The translations under genes were made by a program, and so were the position numbers. From Streptomyces griseoflavus (GTDB lineage Bacteria; Actinomycetota; Actinomycetes; Streptomycetales; Streptomycetaceae), in assembly GCF_014649995.1 (NCBI RefSeq), contig NZ_BMUC01000003.1:186001-250000 (forward strand): 64,000 bases of DNA. Direction: 5' to 3'. Shown here one piece after another: positions 27,722 to 36,890 of this stretch (positions are counted from its first letter, which is position 1; each line of letters begins with the position of its first letter). A model generated the notes under the pieces. It searched no databases and was not told the origin of the DNA. It was given only the letters and a program-made list of their open reading frames with translations.

Positions 27722-28684
27722 TCAGTGGCCATGGCCGTCGGTGTGCTCCGGCGTGCCGCTCGCAGGGGTCCGCGCGTCCGCACCGGCCCGCACCGTGAAC
27801 TCCGCGGTACGCACGACCCCGTCGTGCTTGAAGTCCAGGAACAGCCGGTAGCTGCCGCCGCTGGGGGCGGTGGCCGTGAAGGAGACCTCCGGGCCGGGCT
27901 CGGTCCGGCCGTCGCCGGGCTCGCCGTTCGGGTGGACGTGCAGGTAGGCGAGGTCTCCGGCGCGCAGGGCGACCAGGTGGCCGTAGGCGCCGAGGTAGGG
28001 CTGCAGGTCGGTGACCGGCTTGCCGTCCCGCGTGACGCGCAGGCCCAGTTCGCTCGCCCGTCCCGGCCGGAGGTCCCCGGTCAGCTCGACCTCGTAGCCG
28101 TCGACACGGGCCGTGCCGCGGGGCGGCGGGAGTTCCCCCGGCCGGTAGGCGCCGGAGGCGGCGAGGTCCGCGCCGAGGGTGAGGTTCTCCGCGCCCTTGC
28201 CCGCCGGGGTGAAGTCGGCGAAGACCCGGTAGCCGCCGGCCCGGGGCAGGTCGACGGGGATGCTCCAGGTGCCGTCGGCCGCCCGGGTGGGGTGCAGGTG
28301 GCGGTAGGTCAGCAGATCGCGGGAGGCGACGATGAGATGGAGTTCCTTGTCGTGTTCGCGCCGGTACTCGGTCAGGGCCCGGCCGTCCTCGTCCCGCACG
28401 GTGAAGCGGAGGTCGGTGCGCTCGCCGGCCGTGACCCGCGGGGTCCGCAGATCGAGGGTGTATCCGGCCTCGGAGATCTGGAGTCCGCCGGCCGGAGTGC
28501 TGTCGTGTCCGGAGTGCCCGTCCCCTTCCTCCGCCTGCGGTGACGACGGCGCGTGCCGCTCGTCGTGCGCGGGCTCACGCTCCGCCACGACGACCGGGTC
28601 GAGGCCCTCGCCGATGCCGTAGGCCGTGCCGAAGGCGGCGGCCAGGGCGGCGGCGAACGCGGTGATCTTCAGTCCGGTGTTCAT
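27722..28684 (-). CDS. Secreted His-rich protein of the copper locus
   Basis: 320 aa from ATG 28684 with GAGGAG 7 nt upstream. A single N-terminal hydrophobic helix (5-25) looks like a signal anchor or Sec signal. It is followed by a His/Asp/Glu-rich stretch ([20 protein letters not shown]), then three beta-rich repeats of an Ig-like or YtkA-like kind ([36 protein letters not shown]), and ends HTDGHGH. The HLHP and HVHP motifs suggest extracytoplasmic metal binding. It is divergent from a copper ATPase and shares its CsoR-like operators. Named function unknown. Confidence 0.85.
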   Translation of the reverse strand: MNTGLKITAFAAALAAAFGTAYGIGEGLDPVVVAEREPAHDERHAPSSPQAEEGDGHSGHDSTPAGGLQISEAGYTLDLRTPRVTAGERTDLRFTVRDEDGRALTEYRREHDKELHLIVASRDLLTYRHLHPTRAADGTWSIPVDLPRAGGYRVFADFTPAGKGAENLTLGADLAASGAYRPGELPPPRGTARVDGYEVELTGDLRPGRASELGLRVTRDGKPVTDLQPYLGAYGHLVALRAGDLAYLHVHPNGEPGDGRTEPGPEVSFTATAPSGGSYRLFLDFKHDGVVRTAEFTVRAGADARTPASGTPEHTDGHGH

Positions 28685-28746
28685 GACCGTCTCCTCGAAG
28701 AAACAAGGGCCTGCGGCTCGCACCGAGCCGGTCCATACAGCTCACC

Positions 28747-28764
28747 ATACCCCCAGGGGGTACT
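28747..28764. promoter_or_regulatory. CsoR-type copper operator, site 1
   Basis: TACCCCC-A-GGGGGTA (28748-28762) is a perfect 7+1+7 inverted repeat, the G/C-tract palindrome typical of CsoR repressor operators. It lies 63 bp from the His-rich protein start and could control that promoter. Confidence 0.7.
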
Positions 28765-28793
28765 CAGTCAAGCCGTGCGAGCCCTTGCTATGG

Positions 28794-28810
28794 ATACCCT
28801 ACGGGGGTAT
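28794..28810. promoter_or_regulatory. CsoR-type copper operator, site 2
   Basis: ATACCCTACGGGGGTAT has 6-bp arms ATACCC/GGGTAT around 5 nt, the same 17-bp frame as site 1 and 46-47 bp from it. It lies 57 bp before the copA start. CsoR releases such sites on binding Cu(I). Confidence 0.72.
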
Positions 28811-28867
28811 ACAGGAGATCACGTGCGGGTACCCCCGCCCCGTATCCTTCAGTCACAGGAGCACAGG

Positions 28868-31108
28868 ATGACCGTCCGCACAGCCGGCACCGGAGCCGCG
28901 GTGGAACTCACGATCGGCGGCATGACCTGCGCCTCGTGCGCCGCGCGGATCGAGAAGAAGCTCAACCGGATGAAGGGGGTCACCGCCACCGTCAACTACG
29001 CCACCGAGAAGGCCCGGGTCAGTTACGGCGGTACGGTGACCGTCCCCGATCTGATCGCCACCGTCGAGGCCACCGGATACACCGCGCGGGAGCCGGCACC
29101 GCCCGCGGACACCGCACCGGAGCCCGACGAACTCAGGTCCCTGCGCCACCGGTTGATCACCTCCGTCGTGCTCGCGGTGCCCGTGGTGGCGATGGCGATG
29201 ATCCCGGCGCTGCAGTTCGAGTACTGGCAGTGGCTGTCCCTGACCCTCGCGGCGCCGGTCGTGACGTACGCCGCGTGGCCGTTCCACCGGGCGGCGCTCA
29301 CCAACGCCCGGCACGGCGCGGCCACCATGGACACCCTGATCTCGGTCGGCACCTCGGCCGCGTTCCTGTGGTCCCTGTGGGCGCTGTTCCTCGGTACGGC
29401 GGGCACTCCCGGGATGACGCACCCCTTCGAGCTGACCATCGCCCGCTCGGACGGCGCGGGGAACATCTACCTGGAGGCGGCGGCGGGCGTCACCGCGTTC
29501 ATCCTGGCGGGCCGCTACTTCGAGGCGCGCGCCAAGCGGAAGGCGGGCGCGGCCCTGCGGGCACTGCTGGAACTGGGCGCGAAGGACGTCACCGTGCTGC
29601 CCGCCGACGGACCCGAGAGGACGGTACCCGTCGCGGAACTGGCGGTGGGCGACCGGTTCCTGGTGCGCCCCGGCGAGAAGATCGCGACCGACGGAACGGT
29701 CGTCGAGGGCTCCTCCGCGGTGGACGCCTCGATGCTCACCGGCGAGTCCGTGCCCGTGGAGGTCGCCGTCGGCGACGCGGTCACCGGGGCGACCGTCAAC
29801 GTCGGCGGGCGTCTGGTCGTGGCGGCCACCCGGGTGGGCTCCGACACCCAACTGGCGCGGATGGCACGGCTGGTGGAAGAAGCGCAGAACGGCAAGGCCG
29901 CCGCGCAGCGGCTCGCGGACCGGATCTCCGCCGTCTTCGTGCCCGTCGTCATCGCCCTGGCCCTGGGCACCCTGGGCTTCTGGATCGGCAACGGCGCGGG
30001 AGTGACGGCCGCGTTCACCGCCGCGGTGGCCGTCCTGATCATCGCCTGCCCCTGCGCGCTCGGGCTCGCCACCCCCACCGCCCTGCTGGTCGGCACCGGC
30101 CGCGGCGCCCAGCTCGGCATCCTCATCAAGGGCCCGGAGGTCCTGGAGTCCACCCGTCGCGTGGACACGGTGCTCCTGGACAAGACCGGCACGGTGACCA
30201 CGGGCCGCATGACCCTCCTGGGCGTGCACCCCACCGCGGGCACCGACGAGGCGGAAGTGCTGCGCCTGGCAGGCGCGTTGGAACACGCCTCGGAACACCC
30301 GGTCGCGCGGGCGGTCGCCGACGGCGCCCGGGAGAAGCTCGGCGGGCTGCCCGCAACGGAGGACTTCGCCAACGTCCCCGGCCTCGGGGTGCAGGGGGTC
30401 GTCGACGGCCACGCGGTCCTCGTCGGCCGCGACCGGCTCCTCCAGGAGTGGTCCCTGGACCTCCCCGACGACCTGGTCCGGGCCAGGGACCGGGCCGTGG
30501 GGGCCGGACGCACCACCGTCCTCGTCGCCTGGGACGGCGAGGCACGCGCGGTCCTGGAGATCGCCGACGCCGTGAAGGACACCAGCCCCGAGGCCGTCCG
30601 CCGGCTTCGCGCGCTGGGCCTGCGCCCGGTCCTGCTGACCGGGGACAACGAGGCGGTGGCGCGCTCGGTCGCGCGCGAGGTGGGCATCGCCCCGGAGGAC
30701 GTCATCGCCGAGGTGCTGCCGCAGGACAAGGTCGACGTCGTCAAGCGGCTGCAGGCCGAGGGCCGTTCGGTCGCGATGGTCGGTGACGGGGTCAACGACG
30801 CGGCGGCGCTGGCGCAGGCGGACCTGGGCCTGGCCATGGGCACCGGCACGGACGCCGCGATCGAGGCCGGTGACCTGACGCTGGTCCGCGGGGACCTGCG
30901 GGCGGCCGCGGACGCCATCCGGCTCGCGCGCCGCACCCTCGGCACCATACGGTCCAACCTGTTCTGGGCGTTCGCCTACAACGTCGGCGCGCTGCCGCTC
31001 GCGGCGGCCGGACTGCTGAACCCCATGATCGCCGGGGCGGCCATGGCGTTCTCCTCGGTCTTCGTCGTCGGCAACTCCTTGCGCCTGCGCGCCTTCCGGA
31101 CCGGCTGA
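28868..31108 (+). CDS. copA: Copper-translocating P1B-type ATPase
   Basis: 746 aa from ATG 28868 with AGGAG 7 nt upstream. One N-terminal heavy-metal domain (GGMTCASC, about 17-24), then eight expected helices with the Cu(I) motif CPC ([12 protein letters not shown]), actuator TGES (LTGESVPVE), phosphorylation DKTGT, ATP-binding SEHPVA and hinge [12 protein letters not shown] plus GMTCASC specifies Cu(I)/Ag(I) export. It is divergent from the His-rich protein; together they form a copper-resistance locus without a local csoR or copper chaperone (copZ) gene. Confidence 0.94.
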   Translation: MTVRTAGTGAAVELTIGGMTCASCAARIEKKLNRMKGVTATVNYATEKARVSYGGTVTVPDLIATVEATGYTAREPAPPADTAPEPDELRSLRHRLITSVVLAVPVVAMAMIPALQFEYWQWLSLTLAAPVVTYAAWPFHRAALTNARHGAATMDTLISVGTSAAFLWSLWALFLGTAGTPGMTHPFELTIARSDGAGNIYLEAAAGVTAFILAGRYFEARAKRKAGAALRALLELGAKDVTVLPADGPERTVPVAELAVGDRFLVRPGEKIATDGTVVEGSSAVDASMLTGESVPVEVAVGDAVTGATVNVGGRLVVAATRVGSDTQLARMARLVEEAQNGKAAAQRLADRISAVFVPVVIALALGTLGFWIGNGAGVTAAFTAAVAVLIIACPCALGLATPTALLVGTGRGAQLGILIKGPEVLESTRRVDTVLLDKTGTVTTGRMTLLGVHPTAGTDEAEVLRLAGALEHASEHPVARAVADGAREKLGGLPATEDFANVPGLGVQGVVDGHAVLVGRDRLLQEWSLDLPDDLVRARDRAVGAGRTTVLVAWDGEARAVLEIADAVKDTSPEAVRRLRALGLRPVLLTGDNEAVARSVAREVGIAPEDVIAEVLPQDKVDVVKRLQAEGRSVAMVGDGVNDAAALAQADLGLAMGTGTDAAIEAGDLTLVRGDLRAAADAIRLARRTLGTIRSNLFWAFAYNVGALPLAAAGLLNPMIAGAAMAFSSVFVVGNSLRLRAFRTG

Positions 31109-31219
31109 CCCGGGGCCCGGGCGGGCCACCGGTGTGGTTCTTGCGTACCGTGGGCACCTGGTGATTCCCGCACCCCGGTGCGGGCAGGCCACCCCACGAC
31201 GCCACCGCGGGAGAAACAG

Positions 31220-31867
31220 ATGAGCGAGCCGCCCACCACCGACCAGGACGTCACCCGTCCGCTCACCGGGCCCGTGCCGGCCGCCGACGGACTGCGCAGG
31301 GTCGCCTCCGCGGTGCTCGGCGACATCAGGGCGATAGACGGCGCCCTGTACGCGGCGGTCGCCGCCACGCCGACGCCGACCCTGGACCGGGCGCTGCGCC
31401 GCCTCTCCCACACGGCGGACCACTCCAAGATCTCGTTCGCCATCGCCGGTGCGCTCGCCCTGGCCGGGTCACGGCCGCGCCGGGCGGCGCTCGCCGGGGT
31501 CGGGGCCGTAGCGGTGGCGTCGGCGTCGGCGAACCTGCTGGGCAAGCGACTGGTGCGCAGGAACCGGCCCGACCGGGAGGCGGCGCGGGTGACCGTGGAC
31601 CGGCACGTGCCGATGCCGACGTCGGCGTCGTTCCCCTCCGGGCACACGGCGTCGGCGGTGGCGTTCGCTACGGCGGTCGGAACGGTCCTGCCCGCGGCGT
31701 CCGTCCCGCTGGGCGCGCTGGCGGGGGCGGTCGGCTACTCCCGGATCCATACGGGCGTGCACTACCCGGGCGACGTGGCGGCGGGAGCGGTGCTCGGCAT
31801 CGCGAGTGCGGCGACCGCGCTGGCCGTGGCGTCGGCGCGGTTCCCGGCGTCGTTCCGGCGCGGGTGA
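31220..31867 (+). CDS. PAP2-family membrane phosphatase
   Basis: 215 aa from ATG 31220 after GGGAG. The three phosphatase motifs are intact: KRLVRRNRPDR, PSGHT and SRIHTGVHYPGDV. Several hydrophobic helices flank them. PAP2 enzymes remove phosphate from lipids such as phosphatidate or undecaprenyl diphosphate at the outer face of the membrane. It follows copA by 111 bp on the same strand, probably by chance rather than function. Confidence 0.9.
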   Translation: MSEPPTTDQDVTRPLTGPVPAADGLRRVASAVLGDIRAIDGALYAAVAATPTPTLDRALRRLSHTADHSKISFAIAGALALAGSRPRRAALAGVGAVAVASASANLLGKRLVRRNRPDREAARVTVDRHVPMPTSASFPSGHTASAVAFATAVGTVLPAASVPLGALAGAVGYSRIHTGVHYPGDVAAGAVLGIASAATALAVASARFPASFRRG

Positions 31868-32092
31868 GAACCGACGCGCGGCGGCGACAGCGGCCGCGCG
31901 CGGCGGGGAGGGGACGGGGCGGGGCTGGCCGCCCGCAGTGACCGGCGCGGCCGCACCGTCCAGCCCCGCCGGGCCGCACTCTCGCGCAGGCCCGAGGACG
32001 GACACCCCGGCCCGCGCCCCGCACCACCCACCCACCTTCTGGGCGCTACCCAACGGACAGTGGCGCCGCAGGCACCCCACCCGCCCCCCGGA

Positions 32093-33013
32093 TCACCACG
32101 ACAAACCGTCCAGGTACGCCCCCACCCGCTTCCCGTCCCACGCACCGTCCGCGACCACCACCCGGTACCGGTACGCGAACGACTCCCCCGGCGCCAGCGT
32201 GAACTCCTCGAAGAACGCCCAGGAGAAAGCCACCGACGGTACCGGCTCGGAGCGCACGAACCAGTGCGACGGGCGGTTCTCGGGCGCGTGCGCGAAGACC
32301 AGCGTGGAGTGGCCGTCGTACTCGTCGTGTTCCGCGGTGAAGGCGAGCCACGGGCTCCGCGTCCCCATCAACTCCCCGGCGTCCGCGCCGCGAAAGGGAC
32401 CGGCCCCCGGCGCGGAGACCGTCCCCCCGGTGAAGTCCCGCGGCCCCCGCCACTGCAGCCCGGTGTACCCGGCCATCTCCCGGCCGGCGGTGGTCGGCGA
32501 CCCGAACGCCAGCGACGCGTCCCGCACGTTGGTGAGCCGGATCGACCAGTCCAGCACCCAGGCCCCGGCCTCCTCGTCGACCGAGTGGACGCTCAGCCCC
32601 CGCTTCTCCCGTGCCCACTCGGCCCCACCGTTCTCCACCCAGGTGAGGTCCTCGACGCAGTCGAACCGTTCGTCCCCCATGACGAACGCGGAGAAGCCGT
32701 CATGCCGCATGGACCCGACCCGCTCGGGCAGGGCCAGGTAACCACGCCCGTGGACATACGAGTTGCCACCCCAGAAGTTCTGCCCCGACAGGTGGCTCGC
32801 CGTCATCTGCAGGCCCTTGTGCCACCGGTGGTCGTTCGGCCGGTACCCGGTCACCGTACGCCCGCCGAGCGTGCGCAGCGGATGGGCGTACGGCTTGCGG
32901 GACTCGAACGGCTCGGGATCCGGCCGGTAGACGTACCGGAGGACCTCCGTACCCGCAGCACCCGCGAGGACCTCGACGGCCTCCCCGACACGGTGGACGA
33001 CGCGGACGCTCAC
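32093..33013 (-). CDS. PmoA-family protein (DUF6807)
   Basis: 306 aa from GTG 33013, whose GTGA overlaps the stop of the oxidoreductase gene, so the two are translationally coupled. Recognisable segments: RPYAHPLRTL-like SRKPYAHPLRTLGGRTV, DHRWHKGLQM, NFWGGNSY and LQWRGPRDFTGG. The family was named after a methane-monooxygenase-like match but is in practice a galactose-mutarotase-like beta-sandwich protein found beside Gfo/Idh/MocA dehydrogenases. It probably takes part in catabolism of an unusual sugar; enzymatic role unknown. Confidence 0.85.
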   Translation of the reverse strand: MSVRVVHRVGEAVEVLAGAAGTEVLRYVYRPDPEPFESRKPYAHPLRTLGGRTVTGYRPNDHRWHKGLQMTASHLSGQNFWGGNSYVHGRGYLALPERVGSMRHDGFSAFVMGDERFDCVEDLTWVENGGAEWAREKRGLSVHSVDEEAGAWVLDWSIRLTNVRDASLAFGSPTTAGREMAGYTGLQWRGPRDFTGGTVSAPGAGPFRGADAGELMGTRSPWLAFTAEHDEYDGHSTLVFAHAPENRPSHWFVRSEPVPSVAFSWAFFEEFTLAPGESFAYRYRVVVADGAWDGKRVGAYLDGLSW

Positions 33014-34125
33014 ACCCGCTCCTCGGACGACCAGCCGTGACGCCCTCCGTGCATGGCGGCGTGGAAGGGGTCCCCGGGGACGATCTCACCGGCCCGCACG
33101 GGCCGCCCCGTGAACGCGGCCTTGTACAGGGCCGCGGCGAACTCGAGCGTCCCCCGGGCCTCCCGCCCGCTGCCCGGCGGCCGCACCCCGGCGTCGTAGG
33201 CGTCCAGCACGGCACCCAGTTGGGCCGTGTGCGAACTGGGCACGCTGCGCGCGGGCGTGCGCCAGGCGTCCGCGCGCCCGGCGGGAACGTGCGGCGCCGG
33301 CGTGTACCTCCAGTCGTCGTCGGTGTGCCCGTACAGATGGGTGAGTTCGACCGTCGCGTCCGCGCAGTCGACCCGGATCCGGCTCACCTCGTCCGGCGAG
33401 AGCACGCTGTTGACGACCGTCGCGAGCGCGCCGTCGCGGAAGCGGACCAAGGCGGTGGAGACGTCCTCGCTCTCGGTGCCGTGGACGAGGCGGGCCGCCA
33501 TGCCCCGGATCTCCTCCCACTCGCCGAGCAGGTGCAGCAGCAGGTCGTACTGGTGGATGCCGTGCCCCATGGTCGGCCCGCCGCCCTCGGTGGCCCACCG
33601 TCCGCGCCAGGGCACGGAGTAGTAGGCGGTGTCGCGGTACCACGTGGTCTGGCAGTGCGCGACCAGCGGGGCGCCCAGCGCACCGCTCCGGATCAGCTCA
33701 CGGGCACGGGCGGCGCCGGAGCCGTACCGGTGCTGGAAGACCACGGAGGCGTACGCCCCCGACGTGTCCTCCGCGGCGGCGATCTCGTCGTACTCCGCGA
33801 GCGACAGGCACAGCGGTTTCTCGCACAGCACCCAGGCCCCCGCCTCGAGCGCCGCCACCGTCTGCTCGCGGTGGAGCGAGGGCGGCGTCCCGATCAGCAC
33901 CAGGTCGGGGCGGACGGCGTCCAGCATGGCGCCCGTCGAGGTGAACCCGGCCACTCGCTCCCCGGCCTCGGAGCGGAAGGCGTCGAGTCTGCCCGGGTCC
34001 ACATCGACGGCGGCGACCAGTTCGGTGCGGTCGGCGTGGGCGCGCAGCGCGGGCAGGTGCCCCCCGCTGACGACAGCGCCCGTGCCGACGACGGCGACGC
34101 GGAGGCGGGCAGGGGGCAGGGACAT
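33010..34125 (-). CDS. Gfo/Idh/MocA-family oxidoreductase
   Basis: 371 aa from ATG 34125 with GAGGAGC 6 nt upstream. Rossmann start RVAVVGTGAVVSGGHLPAL, the catalytic-lysine motif CEKPLCLSLAEYDEI, then a C-terminal beta-sheet domain with GHGIHQYDLLLHLLG. Such enzymes oxidise sugars or inositols with NAD(P). The preceding palindrome GAAAGCGCTTTC (34153-34164) is a LacI-type operator 28 bp upstream of the start, so this two-gene operon (with the PmoA protein) is probably repressed by a LacI-family protein encoded elsewhere. Confidence 0.9.
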   Translation of the reverse strand: MSLPPARLRVAVVGTGAVVSGGHLPALRAHADRTELVAAVDVDPGRLDAFRSEAGERVAGFTSTGAMLDAVRPDLVLIGTPPSLHREQTVAALEAGAWVLCEKPLCLSLAEYDEIAAAEDTSGAYASVVFQHRYGSGAARARELIRSGALGAPLVAHCQTTWYRDTAYYSVPWRGRWATEGGGPTMGHGIHQYDLLLHLLGEWEEIRGMAARLVHGTESEDVSTALVRFRDGALATVVNSVLSPDEVSRIRVDCADATVELTHLYGHTDDDWRYTPAPHVPAGRADAWRTPARSVPSSHTAQLGAVLDAYDAGVRPPGSGREARGTLEFAAALYKAAFTGRPVRAGEIVPGDPFHAAMHGGRHGWSSEERV

Positions 34126-34152
34126 GGGTCGCTCCTCGCAGCACAGAAGGCA

Positions 34153-34164
34153 GAAAGCGCTTTC
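34153..34164. promoter_or_regulatory. LacI-type operator upstream of the Gfo/Idh/MocA-PmoA operon
   Basis: GAAAGCGCTTTC, a 12-bp perfect palindrome with the central CG of LacI/GalR operators, lying 28 bp before the start codon. No LacI gene is adjacent. Confidence 0.75.
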
Positions 34165-34172
34165 CCAAGACC

Positions 34173-35048
34173 CTAGGACCGCCCCACCGGCCGGGACAAC
34201 CCGTCAGGCCGCCCCATCGGTCCCCGCACCACACCGACCGGGCCCCCTTGGCCCGGCACCTCGCCTCCGGTCCGCGCCCCGCTCCCGGCCCTGAGTCCTC
34301 CCGCCGCCCCGACGAACCGGTACCGCCGTTCCGGCCGCCCCGTCGCGCCGTACCGCAAGGACACCTCCGCACTCCCCGCCGTGTGGAAGTACTCCAGGTA
34401 CCGGCGCGCGCTGACCCGCGAAACCCCCGTCAGCCCGGCGCACTCGGTCGCGGACAGGCTCCCCTCCGCCTCCCGCAGGGTGCGTTCGATCAGACCGGCG
34501 GTCTCCGCGCTCATGCCCTTGGGCAGCACCGGGGCCACCGGCCCGGCCGCCGCTCCCGCCAGTACGCGATCGACGTCGGCCTGCCCTCGGACCACCGTGC
34601 CGAGCATCCGTCCGCGCTGGACGGCGTAGCGCTCGAGCCGCCCCCGCAGGTCCTCGAAGTCGAACGGCTTGAGCAGGTAGTCGACGACCCCCTGCCGCAC
34701 CGCGCCGCGCACCGCCTCCGCCTCCCGCGCGGCGCTGACGACCATCACGTCGCAGTCGTGCCCGGCGGTACGCAGCCGGGGGATGACATCGAGACCGAAC
34801 ACGTCGGGCAGATACAGGTCGAGCAGCACCAGGTCGGGCCGGAGTTCGTCCACGGCCGCGAGGGCCTGCGCACCGCTGCCCGCCACCCCGACCACGCGGA
34901 ACGCCTCCAGGCGTTCGACGTAGGCACGGTGCACCCGCGCCACCCGGAAGTCGTCGTCGACCACGAGCACATCGATCGCGTCGGTCGCAACGGTCGCGTC
35001 GGCGGTCACGGACGTGGAGTCGCCGTTGTCACCCCGCGTGCTGGTCAT
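34173..35048 (-). CDS. CitB/DcuR-type response regulator
   Basis: 291 aa from ATG 35048 after GGAGGGAGC. Receiver domain: IDVLVVDDDFRVARVH (acidic pocket), phospho-Asp in VLLDLYLPDVFG, VSAAREAEAV, and the Lys in DYLLKPFDFEDL. C-terminal winged HTH: SATECAGLTGVSRVSARRYLEYF. The extra C-terminal ~35 residues are Gly/Arg-rich. CitB-type regulators control tricarboxylate/dicarboxylate uptake, and tctCBA lies divergent 315 bp away. The usual CitA/DcuS sensor kinase gene is missing from its normal place directly upstream. Confidence 0.9.
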   Translation of the reverse strand: MTSTRGDNGDSTSVTADATVATDAIDVLVVDDDFRVARVHRAYVERLEAFRVVGVAGSGAQALAAVDELRPDLVLLDLYLPDVFGLDVIPRLRTAGHDCDVMVVSAAREAEAVRGAVRQGVVDYLLKPFDFEDLRGRLERYAVQRGRMLGTVVRGQADVDRVLAGAAAGPVAPVLPKGMSAETAGLIERTLREAEGSLSATECAGLTGVSRVSARRYLEYFHTAGSAEVSLRYGATGRPERRYRFVGAAGGLRAGSGARTGGEVPGQGGPVGVVRGPMGRPDGLSRPVGRS

Positions 35049-35363
35049 GGGTTCTGCTCCCTCCGCCACCACGTCGGTGAGGTGGCCCGGAGCCGCCCAT
35101 CATGGCGCCCACCTGCGGCGAGGGAAAGAGACCCGCGCCACCGGACCGCCCCGCGGGAGACCTCCGCACACTCCCCGCCCGTCGCCGACACGCCCGCGCA
35201 CGCCCCGCTGACGCAATGACCACAACCTCCATTGGTTCCGCAAGCACGACAGCCGACGCGGGCGCGGGCACCATGTGGCCCACGTCGGCCCGGCCCCCTC
35301 CCCCGTTTCCCGGTACCGGGCCCGGCGCTGTCCCGGACGACCGACCGACAGGTGGTGCCACTC
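35049..35363. other. Divergent regulatory region, response regulator / tctC, 315 bp
   Basis: Holds the promoters of both transcripts. The one structured element I see is the 12-bp palindrome CCCGGTACCGGG at 35309-35320, 43 bp before tctC, a possible binding site. No sensor kinase or other gene is present. Confidence 0.5.
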
Positions 35364-36347
35364 GTGCGTCTGCGCACACCCCTCGCCCTGATCGGGGCCG
35401 CCGTGCTCCTCCTCGTGGGCCCGCCGCTGCTCACGACGGGCAGCGGCACCGAGAGCGGCACACGCATCCCGGGCCTGCGTTTCATGGTCCCCAACTCCCC
35501 CGGCGGCGGTTACGACATCACCGCCCGTACGGCCGCGAGGAACGCCGAGGACGCCGGGCTCACCCACGGCATCGAGGTGTTCAACCTGCCGGGAGCCGGC
35601 GGAACCGTGGGACTGAGCCGGCTGGTGAGCGAGCACGGCAACGGCAGGCTCGCGATGTCGATGGGCCTCGGCGTCGTCGGCGCCGTCCGCTCCAACGACG
35701 CACCCAGGACCCTCGCGGACACCACTCCCATCGCCCGGCTCACCGAGGAACAGGACGTGGTCGTGGTGGGGAAGGACTCCCCGTACCGGACGATCGACGA
35801 TCTGATCGGCGCCTGGAAGGAGAATCCCGGCAAGCACCCGGTGGGCGGCGGGTCCTCCCCCGGCGGACCCGACCATCTCGCGCCGATGCTGATGGCACGG
35901 GCGGCGGGGATACCGCCGAAGCAGGTCAACTACATCCCCTTCGACGGCGGCGGTGAACTGCTCGCGTCGATCCTCGGCAACAAGGTGGCCTTCGGGGTGT
36001 CGGGCGTCGGTGAGTACCTCGACCAGATCGAGTCCGGTGAGCTGAGGCTGCTCGCGGTCACCGGCCCGGAGCGGGTCACGGGACTCGACGCGCCCACCCT
36101 CCGGGAGGCGGGCTACGACGTGAGTTTCACCAACTGGCGCGGCCTCGTCGCACCGCCCGGACTGACGGAGGCCGAGCGCACCAAACTCGTGCGCCTCGCC
36201 GAGGAGTTGCACGATTCGAAGGAGTGGCGGGAGTCGATGGAGCGCAACGGCTGGGACGACGCCTTCCTCACCGGTGAGAAGTTCGGCGAGTTCCTGGCAG
36301 CGGAGGACGAGCGCGTGGTCTCGGTGCTGAAGGAGCTCGGCCTGTGA
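35364..36347 (+). CDS. tctC: Tripartite tricarboxylate transporter, substrate-binding protein
   Basis: 327 aa from GTG 35364; the open frame continues upstream without conserved sequence. A Sec signal (RLRTPLALIGAAVLLLVGPPLL) is followed by the Bug/TctC fold: LRFMVPNSPGGGYDITAR, NLPGAGGTVGLSRL, VNYIPFDGGGELLASILG. The mature protein binds a citrate-like or other carboxylate outside the membrane and hands it to TctAB. GTGA overlap with tctB shows one operon. Confidence 0.9.
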   Translation: MRLRTPLALIGAAVLLLVGPPLLTTGSGTESGTRIPGLRFMVPNSPGGGYDITARTAARNAEDAGLTHGIEVFNLPGAGGTVGLSRLVSEHGNGRLAMSMGLGVVGAVRSNDAPRTLADTTPIARLTEEQDVVVVGKDSPYRTIDDLIGAWKENPGKHPVGGGSSPGGPDHLAPMLMARAAGIPPKQVNYIPFDGGGELLASILGNKVAFGVSGVGEYLDQIESGELRLLAVTGPERVTGLDAPTLREAGYDVSFTNWRGLVAPPGLTEAERTKLVRLAEELHDSKEWRESMERNGWDDAFLTGEKFGEFLAAEDERVVSVLKELGL

Positions 36348-36889
36348 CGACACCGACCACCGACACCGACACCGGCGCGGCGCCCGCGACCGGACGGCGC
36401 GCCTGGATCCGCGAACACTCCGAACTCGGTGTCTGCGTCCTGCTGTTGGCGCTGGGCATTCTCCTGCTGACCGACGCGCTCACCATGGACGTCGACATCG
36501 CCCAGCGCGGGCCCGTCGGCCCGCGGACCGTGCCCGTCGTGGTCGGCACCGGGCTGCTCGTGGTGGCCGCGCTCCTCGCGGTCGACGTGCTGCGCGGCGG
36601 CCGGGGCCGGGCCGAGACCGGCGAGGACGTCGACCTGTCCGAACCCGCCGACTGGCGCACGGTGTCGCTGTTGACCGGGGTCTTCCTCGGCGCCGCCGTC
36701 CTCATCGAGCCGCTCGGTTTCCCGATCGCCGGCGCACTGCTCTTCTGGGGTGCGGCCTTCGCACTCGGCAGCCGCAGAGCCGACCGCGACCCGCTGATGG
36801 CGGCAGTGGTCTCCTTCCTCACCTACGCCGTGTTCAACAACCTGCTCGGAGTGCCGTTGCCCGGCGGTCCGCTGATGGGAGTGCTGTGA
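36344..36889 (+). CDS. tctB: Tripartite tricarboxylate transporter, small membrane subunit
   Basis: 181 aa from GTG 36344, overlapping the tctC stop by 4 bp. About four membrane helices ([40 protein letters not shown]; two more after residue 105), with the family's PRTVP motif in the first loop. TctB is the poorly conserved small subunit needed with TctA for sodium-driven uptake. Short and weakly conserved on its own; the assignment relies on its place between tctC and tctA. Confidence 0.88.
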   Translation: MTTPTTDTDTGAAPATGRRAWIREHSELGVCVLLLALGILLLTDALTMDVDIAQRGPVGPRTVPVVVGTGLLVVAALLAVDVLRGGRGRAETGEDVDLSEPADWRTVSLLTGVFLGAAVLIEPLGFPIAGALLFWGAAFALGSRRADRDPLMAAVVSFLTYAVFNNLLGVPLPGGPLMGVL

Positions 36890-36890
36890 C

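Noticed and set aside
28826-28846. Third possible CsoR site near CGGGTACCCCCG
   Set aside because: It holds only the short GGGTACCC palindrome and lacks the 17-bp frame shared by the two accepted sites.
28853-31423. 856-aa minus-strand frame opposite copA
   Set aside because: Antisense shadow of an unmistakable P-type ATPase.
35232-35363. Upstream extension of tctC to TTG 35232
   Set aside because: The extra 44 residues are Arg/Pro-rich and would bury the signal peptide; GTG 35364 has a better ribosome site and places the signal at the N-terminus.
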